This document shows, one piece after another, positions 1-12,900 of a stretch of DNA of 60,000 nt. This stretch comes from Apostichopus japonicus (taxonomy: Eukaryota; Echinodermata; Holothuroidea; Aspidochirotida; Stichopodidae), in the NCBI RefSeq assembly GCF_037975245.1, contig NC_092575.1, forward strand, positions 12,761,001 through 12,821,000, in the 5' to 3' direction. The number at the start of each line of letters is the position of its first letter. Position 1 is the stretch's first letter. A model generated the notes under the pieces. It was not told the origin of the DNA and did no database searches. It saw only the letters and a program-made list of their open reading frames with translations. The translations under genes and the position numbers were made by a program.

Positions 1-1311
1 GGTAGTCCTGGCTATATTTCTACATCCAATGGACAGTTCATATGAGACAAGGACAGCTTTGGATGAAACAAACTGAGATATCATCATTTTTAAGAAAGAT
101 GACGGGATGGGAGGGGAAGGATAGGATAGTAGGAGGTAAGAGAAAAGGGAGAAAGATGCATTTTGTTGGGGGGGGGGCGGGGATTTCAGAAGGAAGGAAA
201 GGGAAGGGCATAAGCGACCAACATCACACCCTTTTATTATATGTCTTCCAACCAAGACCCATTAAATGATTAAGCGTTTCTCCCGGTGGTGTGGGGGTGA
301 GGGGTGGGTGAGAGAGTTCGGGACCAACTAGCTTCTTACTCAGACCGTCTTCAGTGCCAGAAAACATCAGCATTTTTAATAATTACAGTTGCACATTTGC
401 ACACTTGGAATGTCCGATTATGACTTGCAGGCTTCAAAAGGGCAATAGAACGTCTCAATACAACGGATAAACACCTTTCATAACATATGTCACGTCTTAA
501 TATTTTCCTTATTAACTGGAATATTCGAGCCAGTGTGCATCTATGAAAATACTATCTATACTATGGTATCTACTTGTAGAAATGAAAGGAAGGTGTAGCT
601 CTTGCAATGTAAAAAATACCATTAACGAGAAAGAAAGGGGCAAAACATAAACGTTAACGGCAGGGGTACAACAACGTACACTTCTGGAGGGCTTTAGAAA
701 ACAGGTGGGTTTAGCTCGCCTCTCTCCCCCACCCTCCCCGAAATAATCCTAGTGTTCAGTATATAAATATATAACACGTACACGGTTAAAGGTCTACTGA
801 CTAAGCAAAGCGAGAACTTCAAGATGCCGTGATGAAGAAAACAAAAGATTATCCATATAGTGTCAAGTATAATTTCAAACACTGTTTCCCCATTTAGTCT
901 AAAACGAATTATTGGTAGATATAGAGGAACACATACGATTTCCCTGTCCTTAATCTGCTAGTAGAATAATATTATGTAATATGTTAAAGTAAATTTGTGT
1001 GGAGATAATTTTCTTATATGTTCTCAGTTTTCATGAAAAAAAATTGTTTTTAAATTCTTAGTGATCCTTCAACAGATGATACAGTTGATACAAAACTGTA
1101 TCAACCCGTACATATATGGTCAAATATCATTACAGATCAAGTAAGAACAAAACAATTGTAGGGAAGTTTCTTACCAGTCAGGAACAGTAGAAGAGCGAGA
1201 CCTACAAAATTTGCCATTTCTGAAAGTTGAATTGTTAGCATCAGTAGGCCACCCTAACACAGAAAGGAAAGCAATGCCCTGTGACAAAGTCGTACCTATA
1301 TGTATCAATAT
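1..1311. other. No gene seen
   Basis: AT-rich DNA with G runs near 165-180 and 720-735. Open frames are short and have no recognisable domain. Nothing else supportable. Confidence 0.6.
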
Positions 1312-1540
1312 CAGTGGCGGTGGAACCGGGGGGGTGCTTGGGGGGGCTCAGCCCCCCCAATGAAAAAGTTGAGGGGGCAAATGCATGATAAGCCCCCCAA
1401 TATTTACCAAGGCTCCGAAACGTGCATCTGCCCATTTTTCAATGCATACTTGTCGATCTGTCCGATGCACACGTATACTATATAGGTGTAATAATTTTAG
1501 TAAATGCTGGGGGGGGGGGGGGCTCTCGGCCCGTCCCCTG
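1312..1540 (+). mobile_element. Possible hAT-like MITE with G-rich core
   Basis: It begins CAGTGGCGGTGGAACCGGGG, resembling hAT-type termini (CAGTGGCG...). It includes CTCAGCCCCCC and a 14-G run near 1510. No matching right terminus or target duplication could be fixed. Confidence 0.3.
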
Positions 1541-2950
1541 GCTATAGACCACATTGTCACCCCAACCGCGTCTTCACGCCCCGTGAAAAGTGGTAGCAGT
1601 GAGTGTGAGTACCGGTAAGCGGCGGGTGACAGTGCTTGGTTCATAGAAATTTGTTGGCAACTGCATATGGTTTTGGAATTACCCATTTGTTGACATTAAG
1701 AAATGCTTTCTGTTTTTTCTTATGACATTTATTAAATTATTGCATTTAATTGCAAGTAGTAATTTACTACACTCAAAAACGTCTTTGCGAGTACACTACG
1801 AGTAATAGCCACTCTCTTAAAACACCATCGAATATACAAATTACAATGTTTTTACAGATTTTTACGTGCAATCTGAGAATTTGCAGGCTTGAGACCCATA
1901 TTTTAGGGCTAGGTATTCGCAGCATAAAACACTCGGGAAGTGCCGGGAAGAATATACTACGGTACGTAACAGCAAAGATTAGAAAGTAAAAGAAAAGACA
2001 CTCCGCCGAAGAAAAACCAGAAGAAGATGCTCACTGGGAAGGACGCCATTACTCTTCTGGTAGGTGAAAAGTTGACAAGTTGTACTGCAGGGATTTGTTA
2101 CAGAAACAACTCCCTGGTTGTACGTTGTATACAACAGAGGAAAGACCGAAGACATGACTTTGTTCAGTTAATTGCAAGGACTAAAACACCACACAGCTTT
2201 TCTACAGTTTACCAAAGATTGGAGGGGTAACTTGAATCCAGTTTCTACATTAAACAAAAAAATTGGGGGCCCAAAATTGGCAAAGTTTGAAATGTTTGTC
2301 ATTGGTAATTACTGTGCATAATTGTCTGAAATTGTATCCATGCAGGATATATAAAAAAGATACTAGAGCGGCCCGGTTGGACCGTTGACGCCGACGCCCA
2401 TGTTGGGGCTCAAAATTTAAACCTGTTGAGTGATGTAAAATGACGCATTTTGAGGAACGTATTGGCTACAAATTATAGGTATATAATTAGGTCTGCACGC
2501 AATGTTGTGCTTAAATCACTCCTATAACACCCTGGGCCCCACCCCTGGATCTGGGCCCGTTGTTCATTGTATGGAGAAAATCAAATGAACAGTTTCCCAT
2601 ATTGTAGAGTTTAGTACTTAATGTGTCTTTCTTTTTAAGTTTAGCATGATAGTTATTTCTGATTCTTAGAAGGCTCTAGTGGAAAAAACATCACACAATA
2701 ATTTCACTTCCAAACAAACGAAGAGGTCCATAAGCAATGAAGTTACCAAATGAGCCCAGCGGGGACTTATACATTACCCTCATTTTGTTAAAAGTAATGC
2801 TATTTGTCGGAAACTAACATGTAACATTACACAGATGACCGACCAATGACCTAATGACGCTTTTTGTCTTTATCAATCTGTTATCAATCCTGTATTTGTT
2901 TTGTGTCATTGAACCATGGAATAGTGTACGCCGTTGACTTTACCCTGCTG
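1541..2950. other. No gene seen
   Basis: The longest Met-initiated frames are under 80 codons and unrecognised. The region precedes the laccase exon 5 relic; I searched for laccase exon 4 remnants here and saw none. Confidence 0.55.
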
Positions 2951-3097
2951 AACGATCCTCATAAAAATACGTACTACATCGTTTTTTATCATCCAATCAG
3001 AAAGATCCATATAGAAACAGTACCACACCGTTTGTATCATCCAATCAGAATGATCCTCATAGAAACACGTAGCACGCCGTCTTTATCATCCAATACT
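2951..3097 (+). repeat. Three tandem ~49-bp copies of a laccase exon 5 segment
   Basis: Units start at 2951, 3001 and 3049, each of the form AA(C/A/T)GATCC-CATA-AAA-AC followed by TATCATCCAATCAG. They correspond to the start of laccase exon 5 (NDPHRNTYD...). The duplication occurred within the dead copy because the live exon has a single unit. Confidence 0.85.
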
Positions 3098-3462
3098 GGA
3101 TGAATGTTGCACAGAACACTAACTATATGGAATATCTGTATGGTGTAGGGAATAATCAACCGGACTTTCAGTTTATACATGGACTGGGCAGAGGAACGGT
3201 TTTCACAGATAACAGGAATGCTCCCTTCGGCTTTGTACTGCGAGAAGTATTCCATGTTGAGAGTTCCATGCTGTACCGGATGAGAGTTATCAGCAATGCT
3301 TTTACTGGTTGTCAAATACAAGTTTCCATTGATAACCACTTCCTCCTAGCTATCAAAATGGACAGTTATCCAATCGATCCAGTACCATTTGATTCTCTTA
3401 TCAGAAATGCAGGGGGAGGTTTGATTTTTCTCTTCAAGCAAACCGTTCTATCGAGAATTAAA
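2951..3462 (+). pseudogene. Laccase exon 5 duplicate, broken
   Basis: Bases 3049-3462 align closely with laccase exon 5 of the intact gene but on the opposite strand; long blocks such as GAAGTATTCCATGTTGAGAG are identical. It is disabled by an in-frame TAG at 3070-3072 (CGT ATG in the live gene became CGT AGC) and by a one-base loss in the G run near 3412. The first ~50 bp of the exon is present three times in tandem (2951, 3001, 3049). No other laccase exon was found beside it. Confidence 0.85.
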
Positions 3463-3469
3463 TGGTCAA

Positions 3470-6400
3470 GACTTATTTTCAGGGAACTATTTTCGGTATA
3501 AAAAAAGTATTAAAAAAAAGTGAAATTTCAGTAGATGGGAAGCATATGATATTACATAAAACATAGCAGTATAGATGTGAAATATATTAACGTTGAACAA
3601 GTCAACACCTTGAGACATCTGGATAATATAATCGCCGTAGACTGCATGACAAATTCAAACATTGGTGAGAAAATATGTTGGAAATAAAATAATTGAAATT
3701 TCATCTTTTCTTCGAAAGTTTCCACTTCTTATAAGAGAGAGTCAAGAGAATAGTCGAGTCGAAAGAATCGAAAGTTTTCGGTGAAAAGGTAGAAATGTGA
3801 ACCCTGTACTACCAGAAAATACGGAATAGCAAACGCGAAGTCATTTCCATGTGAGGTTTGTACATTTAAACCGTGGGCCTAACTGTGGGCCTAACTATGT
3901 GTGATGATACATAGGTACAGCTAGTCACATGCATCTTTCTCTTGTGTTCTGTGGTACTTGACCTTTATATGATGTTTGACCATAGGTACGGGTAGCTACA
4001 GTTTTTTTTTTTTTTGGTTTTTGTGGTTTTGTTTTTTGTTGTTGAAGGGTCACAAAGATTGAAACTGAGAACATATAAGAAAAAATATTTCAACCCACGT
4101 TACTCTTTGTTCCATAATATTTTTCCCTTAGCAGATGAAAGTTTTCTTGATCCATGTTGCTATCTATATTCTTCCACATATATTTGATTAAAACACCCAG
4201 ATCCGCTTTAAAGAATATAAAAAGCGAGAATTGAAGGCATTAAAGAGCTGAGGTTTATTCCTGAGTTTTTTTCCATCATTAGTTAATGTAGGGGGTATGG
4301 GTGTCGCGGTTGTCGAAGACATGCTCTGAACTATTATTGTAGTAGAAGTAGACAGTCATAAGTGTGTGTGCTTGTGAGTGGTGTGGGGGGGGGGGGATAT
4401 AACCAAGCATCAGGCAAGTATAAAAACGTTCAATGTGAAAATGGCAGGAATTTATTTTGTGTTCCTGTCTATAATTAATTTGTTATAAATTGACTGAACG
4501 GGGATTACGGGGAACAAAAAATGTTATTTTAATAACATATGGACCATCTTCTGTTATCTTAATCACGACAAGGTGAAGTTATCGATGTGCGTATTCAGTA
4601 CACCTTTTACCACGGGCGCAACCACCTTTATTGTTTGGGTGGAGGGTTAGGATGTTAAGTCGTCTAAAGAGAGGAGTTGTGGTTAAATGTTGGTGAAATG
4701 GGGGTGCTTTATACAAAATGGAGCTATATTTTGCAATTTTTCAAACGATGTTAAAGAAATTTTGACTGTTATGCTTATACCGCATGTACGCATTATATAT
4801 TTATTGAACTGAACCCTAGGATTTTTGGCGGGAGGGTGGTTGTTGGGACGGGGGCGGGGCAGAGCCCCACCACATGTTTTCTCGTTTGCAGGAAACAAAC
4901 AGGCTATTTTTGTGATCTCTATATAATAAGGTTCAATGTAACAGAGCAGTATGTGTGTTTCTTCATAGGACTGACTAATGCTTCCATGAAGTCGCCATGT
5001 CGATGCCATAGTTATACAGTTTGATAGACTGAAATTAGAAATAACGACAGATATAGCAAGACCTGAAATATGCACCCAATCATACCATTGCTTGGGAAAT
5101 AATGAAAATCGACTTACTTATGCGAATGTATATGTAACATGTACATATACGTTCATACTGACACACGTGTCACAATTACGATGACGTCAGAGCAATGACC
5201 ATATCATGATTCATTGAAATATTAATGTATACAATCGACATTTTTAGCTAACGTTCAATGAAACGTTTCCCTTGTTGGTATACAATTTCTTTTGCAAGTT
5301 CTTCCAGGACAACATGTTTTGTTGGAACAATTGTTAGTCAGATGTCATGGAAGCAGTTATTTAGTTGCAAGTACTTGCCGGAATTGAAGGAATGATTGGC
5401 AGAAAGGCATGATAAATGGGCTACATTGTTTTGTAAAGAAGTTGCCCTAATTTTTGTCGTAGTTGATATCAATTGGTTGAAGCTGATAAAGAGGGTCAGC
5501 CGTTAGTGATCACTACAATATACAGTTTTTGTTCATTGTATAAATGGTGTATGTAAAGGATCCCGTTAGCTGCAACAGTAATCATTCCATATGTGCTAAA
5601 CAGGGTAGGTCACTGGCCTTTGAAAGTGTGTAGCCTAGCCTATAGATTTGGAACAATTGTTGTGTGATGTTAATGACAAAATACGTTTAAATGAACCCAC
5701 GCCAACAAGTAACAATCGGTATTACATCATGAGACATATAAGAGTTACATTTTTCAGTAAACATTTACATTAAGTTGGGAGACATTGGGACACGTCAACC
5801 CCCCCCCCCCCCGACACACACACACTCCTCTCAGTGTGATAGCAAAAACCATACACTGTGACCAATACGTGTACCACATAAATGTAGTTAAGATGATGGA
5901 AATGATAACACCACTTTGCATCAGTCTAAGCCTCTGTTTATTACCCGAAAAACCGTGATGATATATAATCAATTGTTCTTAGCGTAGTGATCCTAAGCGT
6001 TTTGTTACATGTGAATAGATAAACTGTTTGAAAGTTAGTTATTACACATATTACGAATGGCAGCGATTCATTAGTCGTTATAGTTAACATTTCTGCAATC
6101 ATTGTTGAATATATTGTTTAAAATATTATAAAGTGAGAATGACAGGTTTTTCCGAGGATGAACTTTTGACTTTCGATATGTGCGCTTCTCGTTGCAAACA
6201 TAAGATATTGTCTGTATATTAGCTAGACAAATGTAAACAGGATTACTTCAAATAAATTGTTACGATTTGTCAAGTTGATATATATGGACAAATCAATTCC
6301 GTCAAAAAAAAAAAGAGTCAAATACAAAGTTAAATACAAGTTAAATACAGCTGCTTGTTTGCTACGTTGAGAAACAAACTTAGTTGTAAACAGTTGTCTG

Positions 6401-6824
6401 GCTTCAAACTTAATTTTGCACTCAAAATTACAAATTTCAAATATAAAATCCTTTGAAACTCCTGCGGAATCTAGTAATTGGTGCACAATTTTATGTACTT
6501 TTCAGAAAGCTGTACAATTACAAGAGAGAAACAACATTAATGCAAACATGGAACTTTATATAAGATTCATATCTTGGGAGGCCTAAAGGGTTCTATAATT
6601 TTTGCACCACATGTACTTCCATCCTGGCTCTTCAACATGAAAGCCACCAAAATAAAACAGATCCTGATTTATAACACATCAAAAAGAGGTTTTCCTACTG
6701 CATTTTGGCACTTTTCCTGAGATGGGAGAACATGCAGGCGGATTGATATAGACTCTAATAGGAGTATGCCACCAAATTGGTAAAATAAAACTGAAACTAC
6801 ATATATCCTTGACATATACAGTGT
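3470..6824. other. Downstream flank of the laccase gene, no gene seen
   Basis: It holds G or C homopolymers (about 4386, 5802) and a G-rich patch near 4845-4870 that resembles transposon cores elsewhere in the window. A minus-strand AATAAA (plus TTTATT at 5937-5942) could serve laccase polyadenylation but lies about 880 nt past the stop, so it is only a candidate. Confidence 0.4.
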
Positions 6825-6929
6825 TTAAAACCCAGGAGGAGCAAAGTTGTTACATCGTGGAAAGTTTGGTGGAATCAAACCACGTAGATCTTCATCTTTA
6901 CCAACTCGGACTACCATTGCCATTCCAAT
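6825..6929 (-). CDS. Laccase exon 9: C-terminus and stop
   Basis: After acceptor CTACATATACAG it reads [15 protein letters not shown], then [11 protein letters not shown], and ends PPGF with TAA at 6827-6825. Family members end the last cupredoxin strand with GM-x-x-V-x-x-VG and a P-x-P-x-C-x-x-F tail, so this short exon is convincing. It supplies the axial Met of the type 1 copper site. Confidence 0.9.
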   Translation of the reverse strand: MGMAMVVRVGKDEDLRGLIPPNFPRCNNFAPPGF

Positions 6930-9900
6930 CTGTATATGTAGAAACAAAAAATAAAAAGATATATATAGATGCAATTACACGCCGGGACAATCAAAGCAAG
7001 GACAATAAGTTGGTATGACTGTGACGTGGTACAACGTCTTGTAAATAATTATGTGCAACCGTTGGTAATAGTGATTATACATACCAGACAAGTACATGTG
7101 AAAACTATTTAACGAGTTTCAACTGCCCTGTAGTTGTCATCTTCTTCAGCTTACAAAATTTCTCTTTGCCTTCAAATGAATTCCTAGAGTAATCAACAAG
7201 TCTTCTTGGCAGTATAAACTGGACCCGTTAGACGTTATAAGTTAACTAGTAATAAACTCATCGTGGCTCATTGTAAAGCGAAACTCATATCATTTCTGTT
7301 AGCAATGCTTCTAATTAGCTCAGTTTCATATTGTTATGCATATAGCGACACATATGGGAAGGGTGGAAAACAAAAGTCTGCAATACACTTACCAAGGCAT
7401 GGAAGTCCAGATGGCAATGTAAGAACCACCAGCCAGGATTATCAGCTATGAACTGAATAATCATGTACGAGCCATGGGAAACACAAACAGTGTCTTTGTT
7501 TGGCGGGAAATTGGATTTCAACCGGGGAAACTCTCCTTTCATGTCACGTGCTTCAATTTCGGCTGGAGTAAAGCTACCATTTAGTCGCCCCATTCCGACT
7601 ATGCGATAGGAGAATCCGTGCAAATGCATTGGATGACATGCGTCCCTTGGATGTCCATTGTAGAAAAACAGCTCAACCGTCTGTGAAAGAGACAATATAT
7701 CCGTAACATGTAACTCCAACTTGATTGCTAATTCCATTGATATTGGTCTTGGATGTGGATGTGCGTGTATGCTGCACTCCACTTGTGCTCTGTCTTTTCA
7801 ACATCTTTCTACTGGCACCAGACTGATTTCATGAATAAATGCTCTATTAAGCTTTCAGGATAACATCACTGACTTATTTGATGCAGATTTTTGATTATTT
7901 TGTTGTGGAATATGCCATCTCTTCCAACATTTCATTTCGGATTCTCAGTGATACAGTCACTATCTCTGAGCACTGAGTGTTCAGCCATATTGGTATACCA
8001 TGGAGAGTTGTAACATAGCAGTTCTGACACTAATCATCCTATTGTGGTTGGTCTTTTGTCCACTTAATCGCCTAATTATGGAATCAGCACAGCTCAAGTA
8101 CTCCTATTCAAGAGATTGCTTGTTAGCAATCAATGAGCAAGTCAAACAGAACAGGAATTTGTATTATCTACCAAGTGATTTGTTCAAATCAATACGCTCA
8201 ATGGGTGTTTCTAAGATTAAACCTACAAGGAGAGGAATGAATAGAAATAATCTGCAACCGTCTATCTCTCATCCTAAAGATAGACTTTCTTTACTGGTAT
8301 TCGCTCTGAATTGTCAATCTGCAAAGTCTAAATCTACTAGAGGAATCATAACAGATCTTATTGTTGAACATGACATCGATATTTTTGCACTTTGTGAAAC
8401 CTGGTTTATTGACAATAAAAGTGATGACTTCTATGTACATTCACTTACTCCTCCTGGCTATGATATCATCAATGTCCCTCGTGGAAATGGAGATCCTCAT
8501 GGTGGCATTGCAGTCATATACAAAAAGAACCTTATTATTGTTTCCACATCTGAAAATAGAGGCTCTAACATCAAGAGTTTTGAATCTTGTGAGGTTGTTT
8601 TCTCGACTGGCACCAAGTGTTTTACTTTTGTTGTCATGTATAGGCCACCCCCATCGGCTAAGAATCAGCTCAACACTGGCATATTCTTCTCAGAATTTTC
8701 GCAAACCATGCAAGACTATACCATTGCTAAAGGTGACCTCGTTGTTGTTGGAGATCTGAACTTGCACCTGGATGTTGTTAATGACTATGCCACGCTCAAT
8801 TTCAATGATCTTGCCAAAACACTTGGTTTTCAGCAGTTTGTCACCCAACCTACTCATCAATGTGGGCATACACTTGACGTGGTAATATCACGCTCTACTG
8901 ACAATATTGTGGATACAGTTCGAGTTCTTGATCTTATATCTGATCACCATATTGTTGCTTGCAATCTTAACATCGCAAAACCACCTCCGCTTGTTAAGAT
9001 AATAACATCAAGGAAATATCGCTCTGTTGATTTGCCTGCGTTCAAGAACGATATATCATCTTCTGATCTAAAAACGGCTTCATCGGAGTCAAACAATGTA
9101 TGTGATCTTGCTGACAAATATAATAGTGTCATGTCTGATCTCCTCAACAAACATGCACCCCTTAGTACAAAAAGGGTGGTGATTCGTCCAAAGCAGCCTT
9201 GGTTTACTAACTCTCTACATTCTGCTAAGCGCAATCGCCGTAAGGCTGAACGAAAGTGGATTTCAAGTCGCTAGCTGATTGACTTTGATAAGTTCAAGAA
9301 AGCAAGAAATAGCTATAACATCGAGCTGTACCGTTCCAAGTGTACTTTCCTCAACAACAAGATCATGGATTGTGGAAATGATTTCAAGTCCATGTTTCGT
9401 ACCATAAATGACATTCTTCAGAGAAAGAGACCCACAAAACTACCGGACCATGACTCTGCCAAAGACTTGGCAGATCAATTTGCAGCGTACTTTTCTACTA
9501 AAATTCAAACCATTAGGGACAATCTCACATGTCAAAACTGCGATTCTTCCACGCCATCTCCTGTTTCTCACTCCTGGGACACATTTGTTATTGTCAGCGA
9601 GGACGATCTTCGTGAGATAATTTCCAAGGCACCAAGCCCGTCTTGCATTCTCGATCCTTTGCCTTCTTGGATGGTGAAATTGTTGCTTGACTCTCTTCTG
9701 CCAACCGTAACAGAAATTGTGAATACTTCGCTTAGATCTGGCGTTGTTCCAGATACCTATAAGGAGGCTGTTATTGCGCCACTCCTCAAAAAGGCCAACT
9801 TAGACCATAACACGCTGAAGAACTACAGGCCTGTTAGCAACCTTCCCTTCCTATCCAAGGTGCTTGAGCGTGTTGTTGCAAAGCAGCTAACCAACTACAT

Positions 9901-12900
9901 GACCGAGAACAGACTTCATGAGCCACTTCAGTCTGCCTATAAGCAGTTTCACTCAACTGAGACTGCCTTAATCAAGGTTCACAATGACATCTTGTGGGCA
10001 ATGGAGAGACAGGGAGTAACAATCCTTGTCCTACTTGATTTGAGCAGTGCATTTGACACTATTGACCATGAAGTTCTTATACATCGCTTGGAATATCTGC
10101 TGGGTGTACATGGAATTCCGCTTACCTGGTTCAAATCGTACCTGTCTGATCGATCTCATCGTGTCCTTGTTGATGGCAAATTTTCTTCTGTTCAGAACTT
10201 GGTGTATGGCGTGCCTCAGGGATCGGTGTTGGGTCCTTTGCTGTTCGCCATTTACATTTTGCCTCTCGGAAATCTTGTTCGCGAATATGGGCTAGATCTG
10301 CATATATACGCTGATGATACACAAGTGTATGTTTCGGTTTGCCCAACATCTGAGGAGGGAGTGAAGCAAGCAGTTTCGAAACTTGAAGACTGCCTTTGCA
10401 AAGTGCAAGCATGGATGTCAACAAACTTCCTGAAACTCAATGCTGACAAAACTGAGGTTATGGTCATTGGGTTTAGAGCCCAATTGGTTAAGTTCAACCT
10501 GCCCTCAGTGACTGTTGCTGGTGTTGATGTTCCCGTCCAGACAAACCCTGTCAGAAATTTAGGGGTTATTTTCGACTCCGGTATGACAATGAGTGCACAG
10601 GTCACAACTATTATCAGATCTGCTAACTATCATCTCAATAACATTAGTCGTGCACGCAAAATGCTCACTACTGAGGCAGCCAAGCTAGCTGTGCACACAT
10701 TAGTTACCTCCAGGTTGGACTACTGCAACAGCCTCTTGATTGGTGTAAACAAATCCCTAATCACTAAACTTCAAAATGTCCAACGCACCTCTGCTCGCAT
10801 CATTGTCAAGCGTAAGAAGTATGACTCTATCACTTCGGAACTCATTGCTCTTCACTGGCTTCCTATACAACAGCGCATTAAATTCAAAGTTCTCCTTCTT
10901 GTGTACAAAGCTCACCATAAACAGTCGCCATCCTACATATCTGACTTACTACAGCTGCAAGCACCACGCAGACAGCTTAGATCATATATATCTTCTCCTC
11001 ACTTTATCGTGCCCAGAACCCGTGCTGTGTCATTTGCAGATCGCTCATTCTCCTGCTATGGACCAAAAGAGTGGAACACTCTTCCAAATCACATCAAGGA
11101 TGCTCAGACTATTCATATTTTCAAGAAACTGCTCAAATGTTATCTTTTTCAAGAAGTGTATTGTAATTAATTTCATGTAACTGTCTTGAGCGCCTTTGAA
11201 CAACTTTTGTTGATTTTGGCGCTATATAAATATTTTCTGATTGATTGATTGATTGATATCTGACAAAGTTTCCGCTCAGGCGCCATTGTTTCTTGATTAA
11301 ATAAAATAAAACTAAAATAGGTAATTTTTCTGGGAGGTGACGTAAATAGAAGTTTGGATGTAAAAGATAACAAGCTTCAGATTCAAAAACTGAATCAGGT
11401 AATGGAATGGATAGTTCTTTCGAAGATCATTTTAAACTTACGGAATTAATTTACTATCTTTGTACATGCAGTCCGTCACCATATTTACATCGCATTTGCA
11501 TGCGCATAATCAAAGTGTACGGTAGTACGTTAGTTATCGGTTCAATAGCTTGTCTATGCACTCGTAGATCTTAGAACCATGACGTGGTCGCAGAACTCCA
11601 AACACCCCACCACCCAAAACACCCAAACTGTTATGTATGTGGCATATATGGATAGGCCTAAGTGCAGCATATGTGACGGCAGCTCCGCCATGTTCAATAG
11701 ATAGCTTCGGACCTTAGTGAACGGACCTTATGACGTAGGGGAAATAGGCTAATGCAAAAAGAAATGAGAACAGTTGAATTATGATCGATTGAATTAAATA
11801 TATTGATCCTATAGACTCTCTCTTCTGTCTGTCTGGCGTGGTATGCTGACCATTGTTCCTGGCAGGCTATCAGCCTGCTGAAAGTTGGTTCCTATTAAGC
11901 ATGCTGACGTTTGTTGTTCTTCCGCACACTGACAGTGGATGCTCCTGCAGGACGCTGACAGTAACTTCGACAGTACGTTCCCCGGAATTTCCTCTCAGCA
12001 TGCCGACGGACTCTTCCAAAGCACGCTGCCAGTTGTTTTTTCTTCAGCACTGTCTTCAGCACAGTCTTCCAAAGTGCACTGAATCTTAGTAGGTGACAGG
12101 TAATTATTCTCAACACTCTGAACTGAGTGCAGTGATCTTGGGCATATTGCACTATTACTCGTGAAAACCGAATGTATCGATGGCACGTTAAATAGGAGGA
12201 AGGGGAACTGTTAGTAGGGCGCTACATTCCCACTAGGAAATAAGTATGCTTATCAAACCTGGGTCAGGGGGGAGGGGGGTCACAGTTTCGACTATAACCA
12301 AAGATTTAATTTCTCAAAGACAAGTTTAGGAAGAACACGAGTATGCGCCAAATGTTCACTTTCAACTTCACCCAAGCCTGACGAACAATAATCTTAATTT
12401 ACCACTATGGTATTGCTCTTTAATTACCTCACCAAAAATTCCAATTATTGGTGAAACGATGTTTTCTAATTTTTTGCAACTGTTTTTTTTTACCAATGGG
12501 AATCACTACGTGCTCTCTGGTTGATGTCTCGAAGCCGATTGATGCAAGTGCACGTTTTGTGGTTTGTCCCAGGACCGGATGTACATGACAGAATCACATG
12601 GGCGCGCTGCAACGCGCAACCTTAGCGCATGAAGTACAGAATGTCGCAACTTAAAGGGACCATCAATCGGACTAAGACTCCTAACTCTTATTACACATCC
12701 CACGCATACTTCGCAGGTTTAGAGCGGCATAACCAGGTATAAAAGTACATTGGTGAGTGATATAAGTGTTTTCTTACAACATATCGACTTAATTTGTGCT
12801 TAAAGTTATTGTAAACAGTTAGGTCAGCACTGAAGAGCTTACTGATCATAAAAAAAAGCCTTAAAGTAGCATTTCAGAGGTGAAACGTATTTTAAAACCC

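Larger units (their letters stand above)
8000..11258 (+). mobile_element. L2/CR1-group non-LTR retrotransposon (LINE), nearly intact
   Basis: An endonuclease plus reverse transcriptase element inserted in laccase intron 7, antisense to that gene. The 3' UTR contains the L2/CR1-like end GGCGCTATATAAATATTTTC followed by a (TTGA)n tail ending about 11258. The two coding halves share one frame and are separated only by a TAG at 9272-9274. The 5' boundary and target-site duplication were not identified; the element may be truncated at its 5' end. Clade assignment is by motif and tail, not phylogeny. Confidence 0.9.

Noticed and set aside
7263-7451. Short plus-strand frame with a signal-peptide-like hydrophobic start
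   Set aside because: It starts at GTG, overlaps laccase exon 8 in antisense and has no family match or gene-like context.
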